Shown: positions 1 through 7,139, counted from the stretch's first letter. The stretch is DNA of 10,299 nt from an uncultured Anaerocolumna sp. (GCA_937901695.1 CALDJN010000305.1:1-10299), one strand, 5' to 3'. Made by a program: numbers and translations. The notes: generated from the letters alone by a model not told the origin.

Positions 1-4
1 GGAT

Positions 5-131
5 GAAGAAGTTCGCCATGAGAATTCCAATGGATTCTCATGGTGGAGTTCTTCCGAATGGAAGACATAGTCTTCCATTTGAGAAGTATTAGAGTTTCTT
101 AGGCGGCGTCTTTTGACGCTTTAGAAATTCT
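5..131. repeat. Cluster of three palindromes downstream of ywlE
   Basis: Three hairpin-forming segments lie side by side. The first (5-54) has a perfect inner stem CATGAGAAT/ATTCTCATG (17-25 with 34-42) and an outer stem GAAGAA/TTCTTC (5-10 with 49-54). The second (57-79) is a perfect 10-bp stem with a 3-base loop. The third (91-131) pairs 91-99 with 123-131 (one G-T) and GCGTC/GACGC (106-110 with 115-119) around a TTTT loop; it begins 3 bases after the ywlE stop. None is followed by a U-run on the minus strand, so they look more like mRNA-end stabilisers or dispersed palindromic repeats than classic terminators. No coding sequence is seen in 1-133. Confidence 0.6.
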
Positions 132-133
132 TT

Positions 134-592
134 TCACACTTGTTCCTCCTCGTTAAGTTTATAAACTGTTTTTTTTACTAAACGTGCCAGCTCTACATAG
201 CACTCTTCATAGTCTAATAATGTACCGCCATAAGGGTCAGTTACATCACCAGTTTCTCCTACAAATTCTTTAATCGTATATACATTATCCGTATATTCAA
301 ATGTTTCTATTACACTTATTTTTTGTTTTTCTGTCATGGTTAATATTAAGGTATTTTCATCTATATCTGATTGCTTTAATGGCTTGGATATATGCCCTGC
401 TAATTCTAAGTTATGACTTTTTAATACTATTTCAGCTTTAGGATTGGATGGTTCGGAGAATAATACCACTAATCCTCTGGATATAGCCTTAATGTCACTA
501 TTGGTTTCAAGACTGCGATATATGGTGGCTGCCATAGGGCTTCTACAAGTATTACCCGTACATACAAATATGACTTTTTCGTATTTAATCAT
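134..592 (-). CDS. ywlE: YwlE-type low-molecular-weight phosphatase (probable protein-arginine phosphatase)
   Basis: A 152-residue cytosolic protein of the low-molecular-weight protein tyrosine phosphatase fold, full length for the family. The phosphate-binding loop CTGNTCRS occupies residues 11-18, giving the C-x5-R signature with nucleophile Cys11 and Arg17; the general acid lies in the DPY motif (Asp119). Thr15 corresponds to the threonine that in Bacillus YwlE favours phosphoarginine over phosphotyrosine, so dephosphorylation of arginine-phosphorylated proteins, opposing a McsB-type kinase, is the likeliest role (inference). The start at 592 is supported by GAGGT about 5 bases upstream (596-600). 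It lies 167 bp downstream of tsaC on the same strand, as in the Bacillus ywlC-ywlE neighbourhood, and is probably co-transcribed, although a repeat element sits in the gap. A small GC-rich hairpin (608-621) just ahead of the ribosome binding site could affect translation. A general arsenate reductase or PTP role is the alternative. Confidence 0.88.
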   Translation of the reverse strand: MIKYEKVIFVCTGNTCRSPMAATIYRSLETNSDIKAISRGLVVLFSEPSNPKAEIVLKSHNLELAGHISKPLKQSDIDENTLILTMTEKQKISVIETFEYTDNVYTIKEFVGETGDVTDPYGGTLLDYEECYVELARLVKKTVYKLNEEEQV

Positions 593-667
593 GCTAACCT
601 CGATTCTGGTGCTTTAGCGCCCCATTCCTTTCTTGGTTCAAGCTACTAAAGTTACATTTGCAAAGGT

Positions 668-766
668 CTTTCGGTCAAACTCTATTTCTCTTATAGTGAT
701 TCTTCGCCTTTCAGGCTCAGAATGACATTGTTTTACCTTTTGGTCAAACCCTATTGCTCTTATAGT
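668..766. repeat. Duplicated 30-bp repeat flanking a hairpin
   Basis: Positions 668-697 and 737-766 match at 27 of 30 bases in direct orientation, offset by 69 bp. Between them is a hairpin (699-723) pairing ATTCT with AGAAT and GCCT with AGGC. The right-hand copy runs into the 3' end of tsaC and contributes its stop codon and last leucine codon. The hairpin resembles REP-like palindromes that are scattered in many bacterial genomes; that part is recognition from memory, not a search. Confidence 0.7.
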
Positions 767-1833
767 AAACCAGTATCATGAACCTTAATTATATGATATC
801 CTGCTGCTTTTAATAGTCTATTCATAATTGCTTGTCCCAGTTGTTTGCTTTCAAAACTTTCGGTATAGATATATTCAGTACCTTCTGTATCAAATTCTCT
901 TAGAATCTGAAATAATCCATGAGCGATGGTATCTTCATCTTTTCTGGTCCCTATACTTTTTACCAATCCTTGGGGATAACGTGAAAAGGTTTCGTCTGTA
1001 GCAATAATACCGACCTTAAAGCCTTTTGATAATTTTTCAGCTGCACACTCATTAATTCCTTGAATAACCGCCTCCATGGAACCTTCCAGTATGGTTAAAT
1101 CACCCTTTGGTGCATAGTGCTTATATTTCATTCCTGGTGCTTTAGGTACAATATTGGCATCAGCTTTCTTAGCAAGTACCACCTTATCAAAATTCACAGT
1201 GCCAACTACTGCTTCTAACATAGAGGCTGTAATGTAACCAGGTCGAAGAATGGTTGGTACATCACCTGTCACATCCACAATGGTAGATTCCAATCCTATA
1301 TCTACCATACCACCATCAATAATCATCTCAATTCTTCCATTCATATCCTCTATAACATGTTCTGCCATAGTTGGACTTGGCCTTCCGGATATGTTAGCAC
1401 TAGGAGCTGCTATATAGACTCCCGACTTACGGATTAACTCATAAGCTATGGGATGGGATGGCATACGAATAGCCACTGTCTCTAATCCACCAGTCGTCTT
1501 ATATGGAACAGCTTTGCTTTTTTTAAATATCATGGTCAAAGGTCCCGGCCAAAAAGCTTCTGCCAATTTTAATCCCATTTCAGGGCATTCCACCGTTAAT
1601 TCTTCTAATGCAGCTATATTAGCAATATGAAGAATCAACGGATTATCAGAAGGTCTTCCTTTGGCTTCGTATATTTTCTTGGAAGCCTCCGGATTTAATC
1701 CGTCAGCACCTAATCCATATACGGTTTCTGTTGGAAAAGCAACTAATCCTCCTTTTTTAAGAATATCTGCTGCTTCCTTTAGTTCCTCTTCTTTAAAATT
1801 ATTTTTATCTATTTTTATTATTTTCGTTTCCAT
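760..1833 (-). CDS. tsaC: L-threonylcarbamoyladenylate synthase, Sua5/YwlC type
   Basis: A 357-residue cytosolic enzyme making threonylcarbamoyl-AMP from threonine, bicarbonate and ATP, the first step of the universal t6A37 tRNA modification. The N-terminal YrdC domain (about 10-205) shows FPTETVYGLG (33-42), the KGRPSDNPL substrate loop (58-66) and SANISGRPSPT (145-155). The linker signature PGMKYKHYAP (233-242) and a Sua5 C-terminal domain (about 245-350) show this is the long two-domain form, not the short TsaC. The start is preceded by GGAG; a promoter lies at 1877-1905. The last residues (HDTGLL) look like an extension of the usual ending, and the stop codon lies within a dispersed-type repeat copy (737-766), suggesting the repeat arrived at or reshaped the gene end. 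ywlE follows on the same strand. The Bacillus name is ywlC. Confidence 0.95.
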   Translation of the reverse strand: METKIIKIDKNNFKEEELKEAADILKKGGLVAFPTETVYGLGADGLNPEASKKIYEAKGRPSDNPLILHIANIAALEELTVECPEMGLKLAEAFWPGPLTMIFKKSKAVPYKTTGGLETVAIRMPSHPIAYELIRKSGVYIAAPSANISGRPSPTMAEHVIEDMNGRIEMIIDGGMVDIGLESTIVDVTGDVPTILRPGYITASMLEAVVGTVNFDKVVLAKKADANIVPKAPGMKYKHYAPKGDLTILEGSMEAVIQGINECAAEKLSKGFKVGIIATDETFSRYPQGLVKSIGTRKDEDTIAHGLFQILREFDTEGTEYIYTESFESKQLGQAIMNRLLKAAGYHIIKVHDTGLL

Positions 1834-1876
1834 TGTTACTCCATTCTTGGTATATCAAGCCATACAAATCAAAAAC

Positions 1877-1905
1877 ATTATAGCACTATATTTATTTATT
1901 TTCCA
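1877..1905 (-). promoter_or_regulatory. SigmaA-type promoter for tsaC (and probably ywlE)
   Basis: On the minus strand TGGAAA (1900-1905) is followed by a 17-base spacer and a perfect TATAAT (1877-1882), about 44 bases before the tsaC start. The -35 box matches the consensus at 4 of 6 positions. It lies in the short cwlD-tsaC gap, so tsaC need not depend on read-through from the envelope genes. Confidence 0.6.
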
Positions 1906-1908
1906 TAA

Positions 1909-2637
1909 TTAATTATGATTACGATTTATATAACTAAATATTCCAAGATGAATGGACCAGGCTAGTTTTTCCTGATAAGCTTCATCAAGTAACAGGGCTG
2001 TCTCCGCGTAATTAGATAGGAATCCACATTCTACAATAATGATAGGGCAACTGGATTTCTTTAATAAATAGTAATTATTATTTGCTTTAGCAACTCGTTT
2101 ATTACCGTCTTTTAAAGTTTTCTTTAATTGTTCTTGCATGATTTCTGCGAATTTTTTGCCTTCTTCTGAACCGGCGTAATAGAATACTTGAGCTCCTTTT
2201 ATACTTTCCTGGATAAAGCTGTTTTGATGGATACTAACAGTAACCACAGCATCATTGCTATTAATAATTTCCACCCTTTTTCTTAAATCTCCAGTTTTCT
2301 TACTGGAATCACTTTCTGAATAAAGTCCTCTGTCGTCTTCTCTTGTCATGATAACATTAATATCATTTTGTTCTAATATGGTTTTTAATTTTAGAGCAAT
2401 ACTTAAATTAATATCCTTTTCCAGAGAATTATTTAATCCAACTTTTCCAGGATCAAATCCGCCATGACCAGGATCTACAACTACGGTTAATTTTTTTATA
2501 TTGCTTTCCTTTAACTTTGTTGGAGTATCCTGCATTACACCTATAGAAGGTTCTGCCAGCATATAGATGGATAAAGCAATCATAATTAAAAATAAAACGT
2601 TAAAATACTTTTTTATCTGTATTTTCTTTCGCTCCAT
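1909..2637 (-). CDS. cwlD: N-acetylmuramoyl-L-alanine amidase, CwlD type (spore cortex)
   Basis: A 242-residue Amidase_3 zinc enzyme that cleaves the stem peptide from muramic acid; in the CwlD subgroup this is the first step of muramic-delta-lactam formation in spore cortex. An N-terminal hydrophobic segment (about 12-28) is a signal anchor or uncleaved signal peptide. Zinc ligands are visible as His58 in DPGHGG, Glu73 in SLEKD and His137 in VSIHQN; the catalytic Glu203 is in VECGFLSN. Length and the GDLRKRVEIIN and YLLKKS segments fit CwlD (about 237 residues in Bacillus) rather than autolysins, which carry extra wall-binding domains. It lies 66 bp after a GH18 glycosidase gene on the same strand. 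The ribosome binding site is weak, with no good AGGAGG within 12 bases of the ATG; expression may be low or sporulation-specific. Confidence 0.88.
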   Translation of the reverse strand: MERKKIQIKKYFNVLFLIMIALSIYMLAEPSIGVMQDTPTKLKESNIKKLTVVVDPGHGGFDPGKVGLNNSLEKDINLSIALKLKTILEQNDINVIMTREDDRGLYSESDSSKKTGDLRKRVEIINSNDAVVTVSIHQNSFIQESIKGAQVFYYAGSEEGKKFAEIMQEQLKKTLKDGNKRVAKANNNYYLLKKSSCPIIIVECGFLSNYAETALLLDEAYQEKLAWSIHLGIFSYINRNHN

Positions 2638-2661
2638 ATACTAATCTCATTTCCTATCATC

Positions 2662-2674
2662 ATTATATTCTATG
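2662..2674 (-). promoter_or_regulatory. Possible promoter -10 element(s) for cwlD
   Basis: In the 66-bp gap before cwlD the minus strand contains CATAGAAT (2667-2674), one base from the Bacillus sigmaE -10 consensus CATACAAT, overlapping a TATAAT (2662-2667). No convincing sigmaA -35 box lies 16-18 bases upstream of the TATAAT. A sporulation promoter would fit cwlD biology (sigmaE and sigmaG in Bacillus), but the -35 match is poor, so this is tentative. Confidence 0.25.
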
Positions 2675-2703
2675 AAAGGAATGAAAGCCCTATGATTCTT
2701 GTT

Positions 2704-4407
2704 TTAATTTATATATTTTTGAATCACATTCCAAACAGATTCTTTTTCCAGACCCAGCTTCCAGCATGCTATTCCGGCTAAATCTGCTTTATCAATTAAT
2801 TTTAGTTTTGCTTCAATGGATTCGTCTTCCTCCAGCCAGATTTTATAAGTAGCATCATCTTTTTGGTATTCACCATAATACTGTCCAGCCTCTTTATTCC
2901 ATACCGGTTCCACATTATTATTTTTAAGAATTTCTATTCCGGAGGACATTCCTAATGCTTCTGAGCTTACCTTAACTGTCCCATTATCCTGAACTTCCTT
3001 CCAAAGTCTTGTATAAAATGGAACTCCCATAATAATTCTTTCTTTTGGAACCATTTCCAAAGTCCGATTAATAGCCCGCTCTACAAAGCCTATTGTGGAA
3101 ACAGAGCCACTTACTTCTGAATTTCCATGATGTTCATCATAAGCCATTATAATGACATAGTCTGCAACAATACCTTGTTCTTCTCTATCATAATAAGCAG
3201 AATAATTAGCAGGTACATAATTGTCAATGGATAAAACGATACCATTATTTCTGCATTTTACAGATAACTCTCGAATAAATTGAATGAAGTATTTTCCTGC
3301 CTCTGCAGTAATTCTTTCAAAGTCAATATTGATACCATCTATATTGTATTTGATTGTTTCTGCAATTAGCTCGTTAATTAGCTTTTCCCGCCTTGAAGTA
3401 TAAGACAGTACCTCAAGCATATTTACTTCTGGGTTAAAATCATCAACTAACGCCCATACTTCAATCCCCCTGGAATGAGCACGTTCCACGTAAGTTTCAC
3501 TAGCTAGTGAACTTATGGAGCCTTCATTATTTATTACCTTAAACCAGGTAGGAGAAACTGTGGTTACACTCTTGGTTTTGTCAAGCAAAGTCAAAAGTCC
3601 ACTGTTTGCATCCCTATTGGTAACCTGATGCCATACTAAATTAATAGTGCCTTCTTTGGTAATATGGCTATATTCAGGAGCAACATATTTACTTTCTATT
3701 TTTTCATAATTAGATTCCCTTAGATTCTTATTTTTTACATAACCAATGACACCATCTTCTGTCATAACCTTGCTAAATCCTTTTTTTACCACCTCGCTGG
3801 TATCTACATATAAAAGTTTGGCATCTTGTTCTAATTGTTTTAATATCTCACTTTTAATACTTGGTTCTACTCTTAATTGAGTTGGTTTTTTCACTGTTGT
3901 ATATAAATAATCACCTGTTTTATAATTAATAACTACACGGTTAGGTTCTTCAAAAAACTCATAGTTCAAATCAGAATATTGCTTAATAAAATCAATGGAC
4001 ACATAAACTTGTTTCCCTTCTGTTTTCACAATTGGCTTGTCCATTTCCTTTTTGCTTTTATTGACGAAGTATTCTTTACTTCCAACCTCAGCTTTTATTA
4101 TCTCCGTTGGAGTAGTATAACTTAATATATTTTCATTGCCATCCCAATGAAACCTTTTATTAAAGGTATTGATTACTGTATCATAATCTATATATATCTG
4201 ACCATCTGCAAGAAGTCCCTTTTTTTCATAAACCTGATCCTGCAGTATAATCAATACTTCATTATCCTTTACTTTATAATATTCATCCAATGACATAACC
4301 TCTTTACTAGGTGTCAAAGTTTTAAAAATAGATGCAATAATTACAATAAATATTATTAATAAAGCAATACTGGTTCCGATAATTGCTTGCTTTGTCTTTC
4401 TCTCCAT
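2704..4407 (-). CDS. Membrane-anchored GH18 glycoside hydrolase with SH3-like domain
   Basis: A 567-residue protein with an N-terminal membrane anchor (about 8-28) and a large extracytoplasmic part. Residues about 45-165 resemble the copper amine oxidase N-terminal-like stalk domain. Residues about 168-232 look like a bacterial SH3 domain (start near TTVKKPTQLRVEPS, end GYVKNKNL). Residues about 250-567 form a GH18 barrel with catalytic motif DGINIDFE (357-364; acid Glu364), MAYDEHH (421-427) and a late conserved Trp549. GH18 enzymes of spore formers such as YaaH/SleL act as N-acetylglucosaminidases on cortex fragments; LysM domains are absent here. Chitinase activity is possible but less likely beside cwlD. 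AGGAGG precedes the start at 4407, and a strong promoter lies at 4448-4476. cwlD follows after 66 bp and may be co-transcribed. Confidence 0.88.
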   Translation of the reverse strand: MERKTKQAIIGTSIALLIIFIVIIASIFKTLTPSKEVMSLDEYYKVKDNEVLIILQDQVYEKKGLLADGQIYIDYDTVINTFNKRFHWDGNENILSYTTPTEIIKAEVGSKEYFVNKSKKEMDKPIVKTEGKQVYVSIDFIKQYSDLNYEFFEEPNRVVINYKTGDYLYTTVKKPTQLRVEPSIKSEILKQLEQDAKLLYVDTSEVVKKGFSKVMTEDGVIGYVKNKNLRESNYEKIESKYVAPEYSHITKEGTINLVWHQVTNRDANSGLLTLLDKTKSVTTVSPTWFKVINNEGSISSLASETYVERAHSRGIEVWALVDDFNPEVNMLEVLSYTSRREKLINELIAETIKYNIDGINIDFERITAEAGKYFIQFIRELSVKCRNNGIVLSIDNYVPANYSAYYDREEQGIVADYVIIMAYDEHHGNSEVSGSVSTIGFVERAINRTLEMVPKERIIMGVPFYTRLWKEVQDNGTVKVSSEALGMSSGIEILKNNNVEPVWNKEAGQYYGEYQKDDATYKIWLEEDESIEAKLKLIDKADLAGIACWKLGLEKESVWNVIQKYIN

Positions 4408-4447
4408 GGTTGTCCTCCTAATTTATACTCTCTTACATCTTCTCTTT

Positions 4448-4476
4448 ATTATAGCATCTATTGTCCTTATCGTCAT
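4448..4476 (-). promoter_or_regulatory. SigmaA-type promoter for the GH18 gene
   Basis: On the minus strand ATGACG (4471-4476), a 17-base spacer and a perfect TATAAT (4448-4453) precede the GH18 start by about 40 bases; an AGGAGG ribosome binding site follows. The -35 box matches TTGACA at 4 of 6 positions. It lies just downstream of the probable terminator at 4530-4583, consistent with a fresh transcription unit. Confidence 0.65.
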
Positions 4477-4525
4477 TACTTAAATCGACTTTTTTGTAAT
4501 AAATACTACATATTAATTACAAAGG

Positions 4526-4583
4526 AAAAAGGGCATGTGCAATTTATTCTCCTTTAAAATAAAATTGCCAGCCCTAATTTTTT
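4526..4583. terminator. Probable bidirectional terminator
   Basis: An imperfect stem pairs AGGGC (4530-4534) with GCCCT (4571-4575) and GCAATTT (4539-4545) with AAATTGC (4562-4568). On the plus strand it is followed by AATTTTTT; on the minus strand the complement gives TTTTTCC. It separates the kinase/ATPase-fold operon (transcribed leftward) from the promoter of the GH18 gene. Confidence 0.6.
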
Positions 4584-5010
4584 AAGTTAACTTGGTAAAA
4601 ATATATCTAATCCCCATAGAACTTGTCTTATAATCTAAATGAATTCAAACTTTATTTAATACTAATTAACATAAAAATACATTGAAAACTTAATAAAAGA
4701 CTAACATTAGTATTGAGGATACGTATTGTATAGCCTAATACAATATTTTTATATGCTACTATTACAAAATATTCTATGGGAATTCTATCATATGACTGTT
4801 GCAAAACTCAACAGCCTCTGATAGTTTTAATTCATTATTTCTTTAATCCTATAATTCGAATAACAGCAATAAATTGGCAATATACATATATATCTTACCG
4901 AGAGGTGCATGATAATATTCATAAAGTTACTTATTTGGAATAAGAAGGTCAGATTGTGATATGCTAAACCATTCTTTATATGTATATTACCAGTTAAAAC
5001 TGCAGCTCTA
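4577..5010. other. Gene-free A+T-rich stretch
   Basis: No credible coding sequence is seen on either strand; the longest minus-strand open frame with an ATG is about 31 codons (near 4918) and lacks a ribosome binding site. It would be the long 3' untranslated part of the kinase operon if transcription ends at 4526-4583. The only clear structure is the palindrome at 4785-4824. Confidence 0.5.
4785..4824. repeat. Palindrome with transposon-end-like core
   Basis: Two nested perfect stems: CTATCA (4785-4790) with TGATAG (4819-4824), and CTGTTG (4796-4801) with CAACAG (4809-4814). The plus-strand core CTGTTGCAAAA resembles terminal repeats of some insertion sequences (IS6-family ends contain CTGTTGCAAA). 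No transposase remnant is visible, so it may be a solo end, a MITE-like relic or an ordinary RNA hairpin. Confidence 0.4.
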
Positions 5011-5652
5011 TTATATTAATTTCTGAAATAAATGAATGGTTTCGGCAGACAAAGAAAATGGATTCGGTTCATAGGGGACTCCAAAAAACTGCCTTTGAAA
5101 TTCCTTTCCAACTTGTTTCATTTCCTTACTCTGACCAAATGGAATCATATACAGCCACTCATCACTTTGATTCATATGACAAGTTAGCTCTATAAATCTT
5201 TCCAGCTCTCGTTGTTTCCAAGGCGCTAAGCTGCTAACTACAAGTTTTCTGTCACAACGGAAGAATTCATGCTTATTCTTAATAAAATCCATTCCCAAAT
5301 CTAATACTACGCAATCATAAGAATCTCCTATAATCTCAGCTAAATCTACAGGTCTTACACTTTTATAATAGGTAACCCGGTGAATTGTAAAGAAATTCTT
5401 TTCTCCTGTGCTTTCTTCCCCACGCATAGACTTTCCTTCATAGATATACTGCATATACTGTATATCTTTTTGCGGATAGCACTCGATATAAGCAATATTC
5501 TTCCCCAGCCATTCACTTAGATAATTGGCAAGCAGGATACTAAGATGGGTAACCCCTGATCCATGGTGGGTTCCTATTACTCCTATTACTAATTTTCCAG
5601 GTTGATTTCCTTTTCTGGATATTCTTTTTAGCAGGATAGGCGATTTCCTCAT
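5011..5652 (-). CDS. Degenerate ParA/MinD-like ATPase-fold protein, paralogue of the kinase C-terminal domain
   Basis: A 213-residue soluble protein that I cannot assign to a named family. Residues 22-45 have the start of a ParA/MinD/CpaE-like fold: a beta strand (KLVIGVIG) and a P-loop-like GTHHGSGVTH (27-36), in which the nucleotide-binding lysine is replaced by Val34. A Walker-B-like strand ends in YDCVVLDLG (112-120). The C-terminus has PYEPNPF (193-199). The preceding kinase gene encodes a related domain (its residues about 265-450) with GTQERIGTTH and PYEPDPF, so the two probably share ancestry and may form a heteromer. GGAGG (5659-5663) sits 6 bases before the ATG. It lies 68 bp downstream of the kinase gene in an apparent operon. 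Signalling or spatial organisation through a nucleotide-independent scaffold is inference. Confidence 0.75.
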   Translation of the reverse strand: MRKSPILLKRISRKGNQPGKLVIGVIGTHHGSGVTHLSILLANYLSEWLGKNIAYIECYPQKDIQYMQYIYEGKSMRGEESTGEKNFFTIHRVTYYKSVRPVDLAEIIGDSYDCVVLDLGMDFIKNKHEFFRCDRKLVVSSLAPWKQRELERFIELTCHMNQSDEWLYMIPFGQSKEMKQVGKEFQRQFFGVPYEPNPFSLSAETIHLFQKLI

Positions 5653-5720
5653 ACGGTTCCTCCAGGTTAAAATATATATATAGTAAGCTTAGATTTTTTA
5701 CCCTTACCTTTTAAGTAAGC

Positions 5721-7073
5721 CTAGTCAAATAACTGATTTAAGAATTGATTTAGGTTTTTAGTACTCTGCCACCTAAAGGGATCCGGTTCATATGGTATCC
5801 TGTAGCAAGGCAGCTTTCCCATATATTTTAGTATTTCACGAAACATGCTTCCGTCTACAAAATTAAGCAAATATTTTATATCTTCCTTTTCGTATACTAG
5901 CTTTAATGCCTTCTCTGTTTCTTCTAATTCCCACTCCTTTCCACCACAGACTAGTAATTTAATATCAGCATTTAGGAAATCCTCATAATTATCCTGATTT
6001 AATTTCCCATAGTCAAATACCTTAACCGGATATGCCTCTAATTGATATGGCAGGTCAATGTGGAAGTTTGGCAACATATAGCAATTATGCAGGAGATAAA
6101 CTCCGTCTTTCATTTTGCTCTGCTTATATCTGTTTAATATAGTGGAAATGTGGTTAGAATCATTTTTCTCCATGTAAAGTGCTTTCATGGACTTTTTGGA
6201 ATAGTAGGTGGTGATTATAATTCCAAGATGGGTTGTTCCAATCCGCTCTTGTGTGCCTGCGATTGCTATAATACTAGACTTTCTTGATTGATCCTTTGCT
6301 TTTGCATTTTTTTGATGCAAATCTAATAATTTCTGCTTTAATACGGATACATTAGAGTAACGAAACATAGGATAATACTGAAGACACTGTTTCATAATTC
6401 TTTGTAAAGGAGCAGAACAATTCCTTAGCATATCCTTAATACTCCACTTTTGTTCGGTAACATCATAACTTTTTCCTGTTACCATAAAATACATTAAAGT
6501 TCCTATTCCATATACATCCGTTCGTTCATCCGGTGTATGCCCACTATATAGTTCCGGAGCTGCAAAGCCTTTTGTACCCAGTGAATACTTGCGTTTACCT
6601 ATTTCATTTTTTAAACTGGCAGCTCCAAAATCAATTAGCTTAACCTGGTTATTAGAAATAATAATATTATCTGGTTTTAAGTCTAAATACAGAATGGGAT
6701 TGTGGATAGAATAAAGATATTGCATTAAATCGCAAAGTTGAATCGCAAATTGGATGATTACTTCTTCTGAAATGTGCTCAAACTGACTTTTTAGCACTTT
6801 TAAAGGTTGACCTTCTATGTATTCCTCAATAATATAAGAATATTCGCCGTCTTCCTCAAAATCAAAGATAATTGGAATACATGAGTGGCAAAGATTTTTT
6901 AGAATATGAGCTTCATTAAGCAATTGAGAATATAAAATATGATTCTTACGAATACGCTTAATGGCTCTTAGGGTGTTGAGTTTAGTATGTAAGCTTAGAA
7001 AAACATCTGCTGTTCCTCCATGCCCCAATACTTTTATGATTTGGTATTTATGAAACCATATCTGGTCTGTCAT
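5721..7073 (-). CDS. Hanks-type Ser/Thr protein kinase fused to a lysine-less ParA/MinD-like domain
   Basis: A 450-residue cytosolic protein with no membrane segment, unlike PrkC/PknB-type kinases with extracellular PASTA domains. The kinase domain (about 10-250) keeps the glycine loop GHGGTADV (17-24), Lys39, Glu54, catalytic loop YLDLKPDN (129-136; Asp131, Lys133, Asn136), DFG (148-150), APE (172-174) and Asp187. The HRD arginine is Leu130, so it is a non-RD kinase, probably active. Residues about 265-450 form a second domain: strand SSIIAIAG, P-loop-like GTQERIGTTH (273-282) lacking the lysine, and PYEPDPF (427-433). This domain aligns by eye with the whole downstream 213-residue protein. 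Start 7073 is preceded by AAGGAG, with a promoter at 7140-7168. Substrates are unknown; the downstream paralogue is the obvious candidate partner. Confidence 0.88.
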   Translation of the reverse strand: MTDQIWFHKYQIIKVLGHGGTADVFLSLHTKLNTLRAIKRIRKNHILYSQLLNEAHILKNLCHSCIPIIFDFEEDGEYSYIIEEYIEGQPLKVLKSQFEHISEEVIIQFAIQLCDLMQYLYSIHNPILYLDLKPDNIIISNNQVKLIDFGAASLKNEIGKRKYSLGTKGFAAPELYSGHTPDERTDVYGIGTLMYFMVTGKSYDVTEQKWSIKDMLRNCSAPLQRIMKQCLQYYPMFRYSNVSVLKQKLLDLHQKNAKAKDQSRKSSIIAIAGTQERIGTTHLGIIITTYYSKKSMKALYMEKNDSNHISTILNRYKQSKMKDGVYLLHNCYMLPNFHIDLPYQLEAYPVKVFDYGKLNQDNYEDFLNADIKLLVCGGKEWELEETEKALKLVYEKEDIKYLLNFVDGSMFREILKYMGKLPCYRIPYEPDPFRWQSTKNLNQFLNQLFD

Positions 7074-7139
7074 TCTCTCCTTTCCTTAGATAAGACCAAA
7101 CTGCAAAAGAAAATGTTAAATCAAGTAAATCATATAAAT

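Noticed and set aside
1448..1912. Plus-strand open frames opposite tsaC
   Set aside because: They are antisense to a well-supported enzyme gene and have no family features.
4826..4921. 31-codon minus-strand open frame
   Set aside because: No ribosome binding site, no recognisable motif, and A+T-rich chance frames of this size are common.
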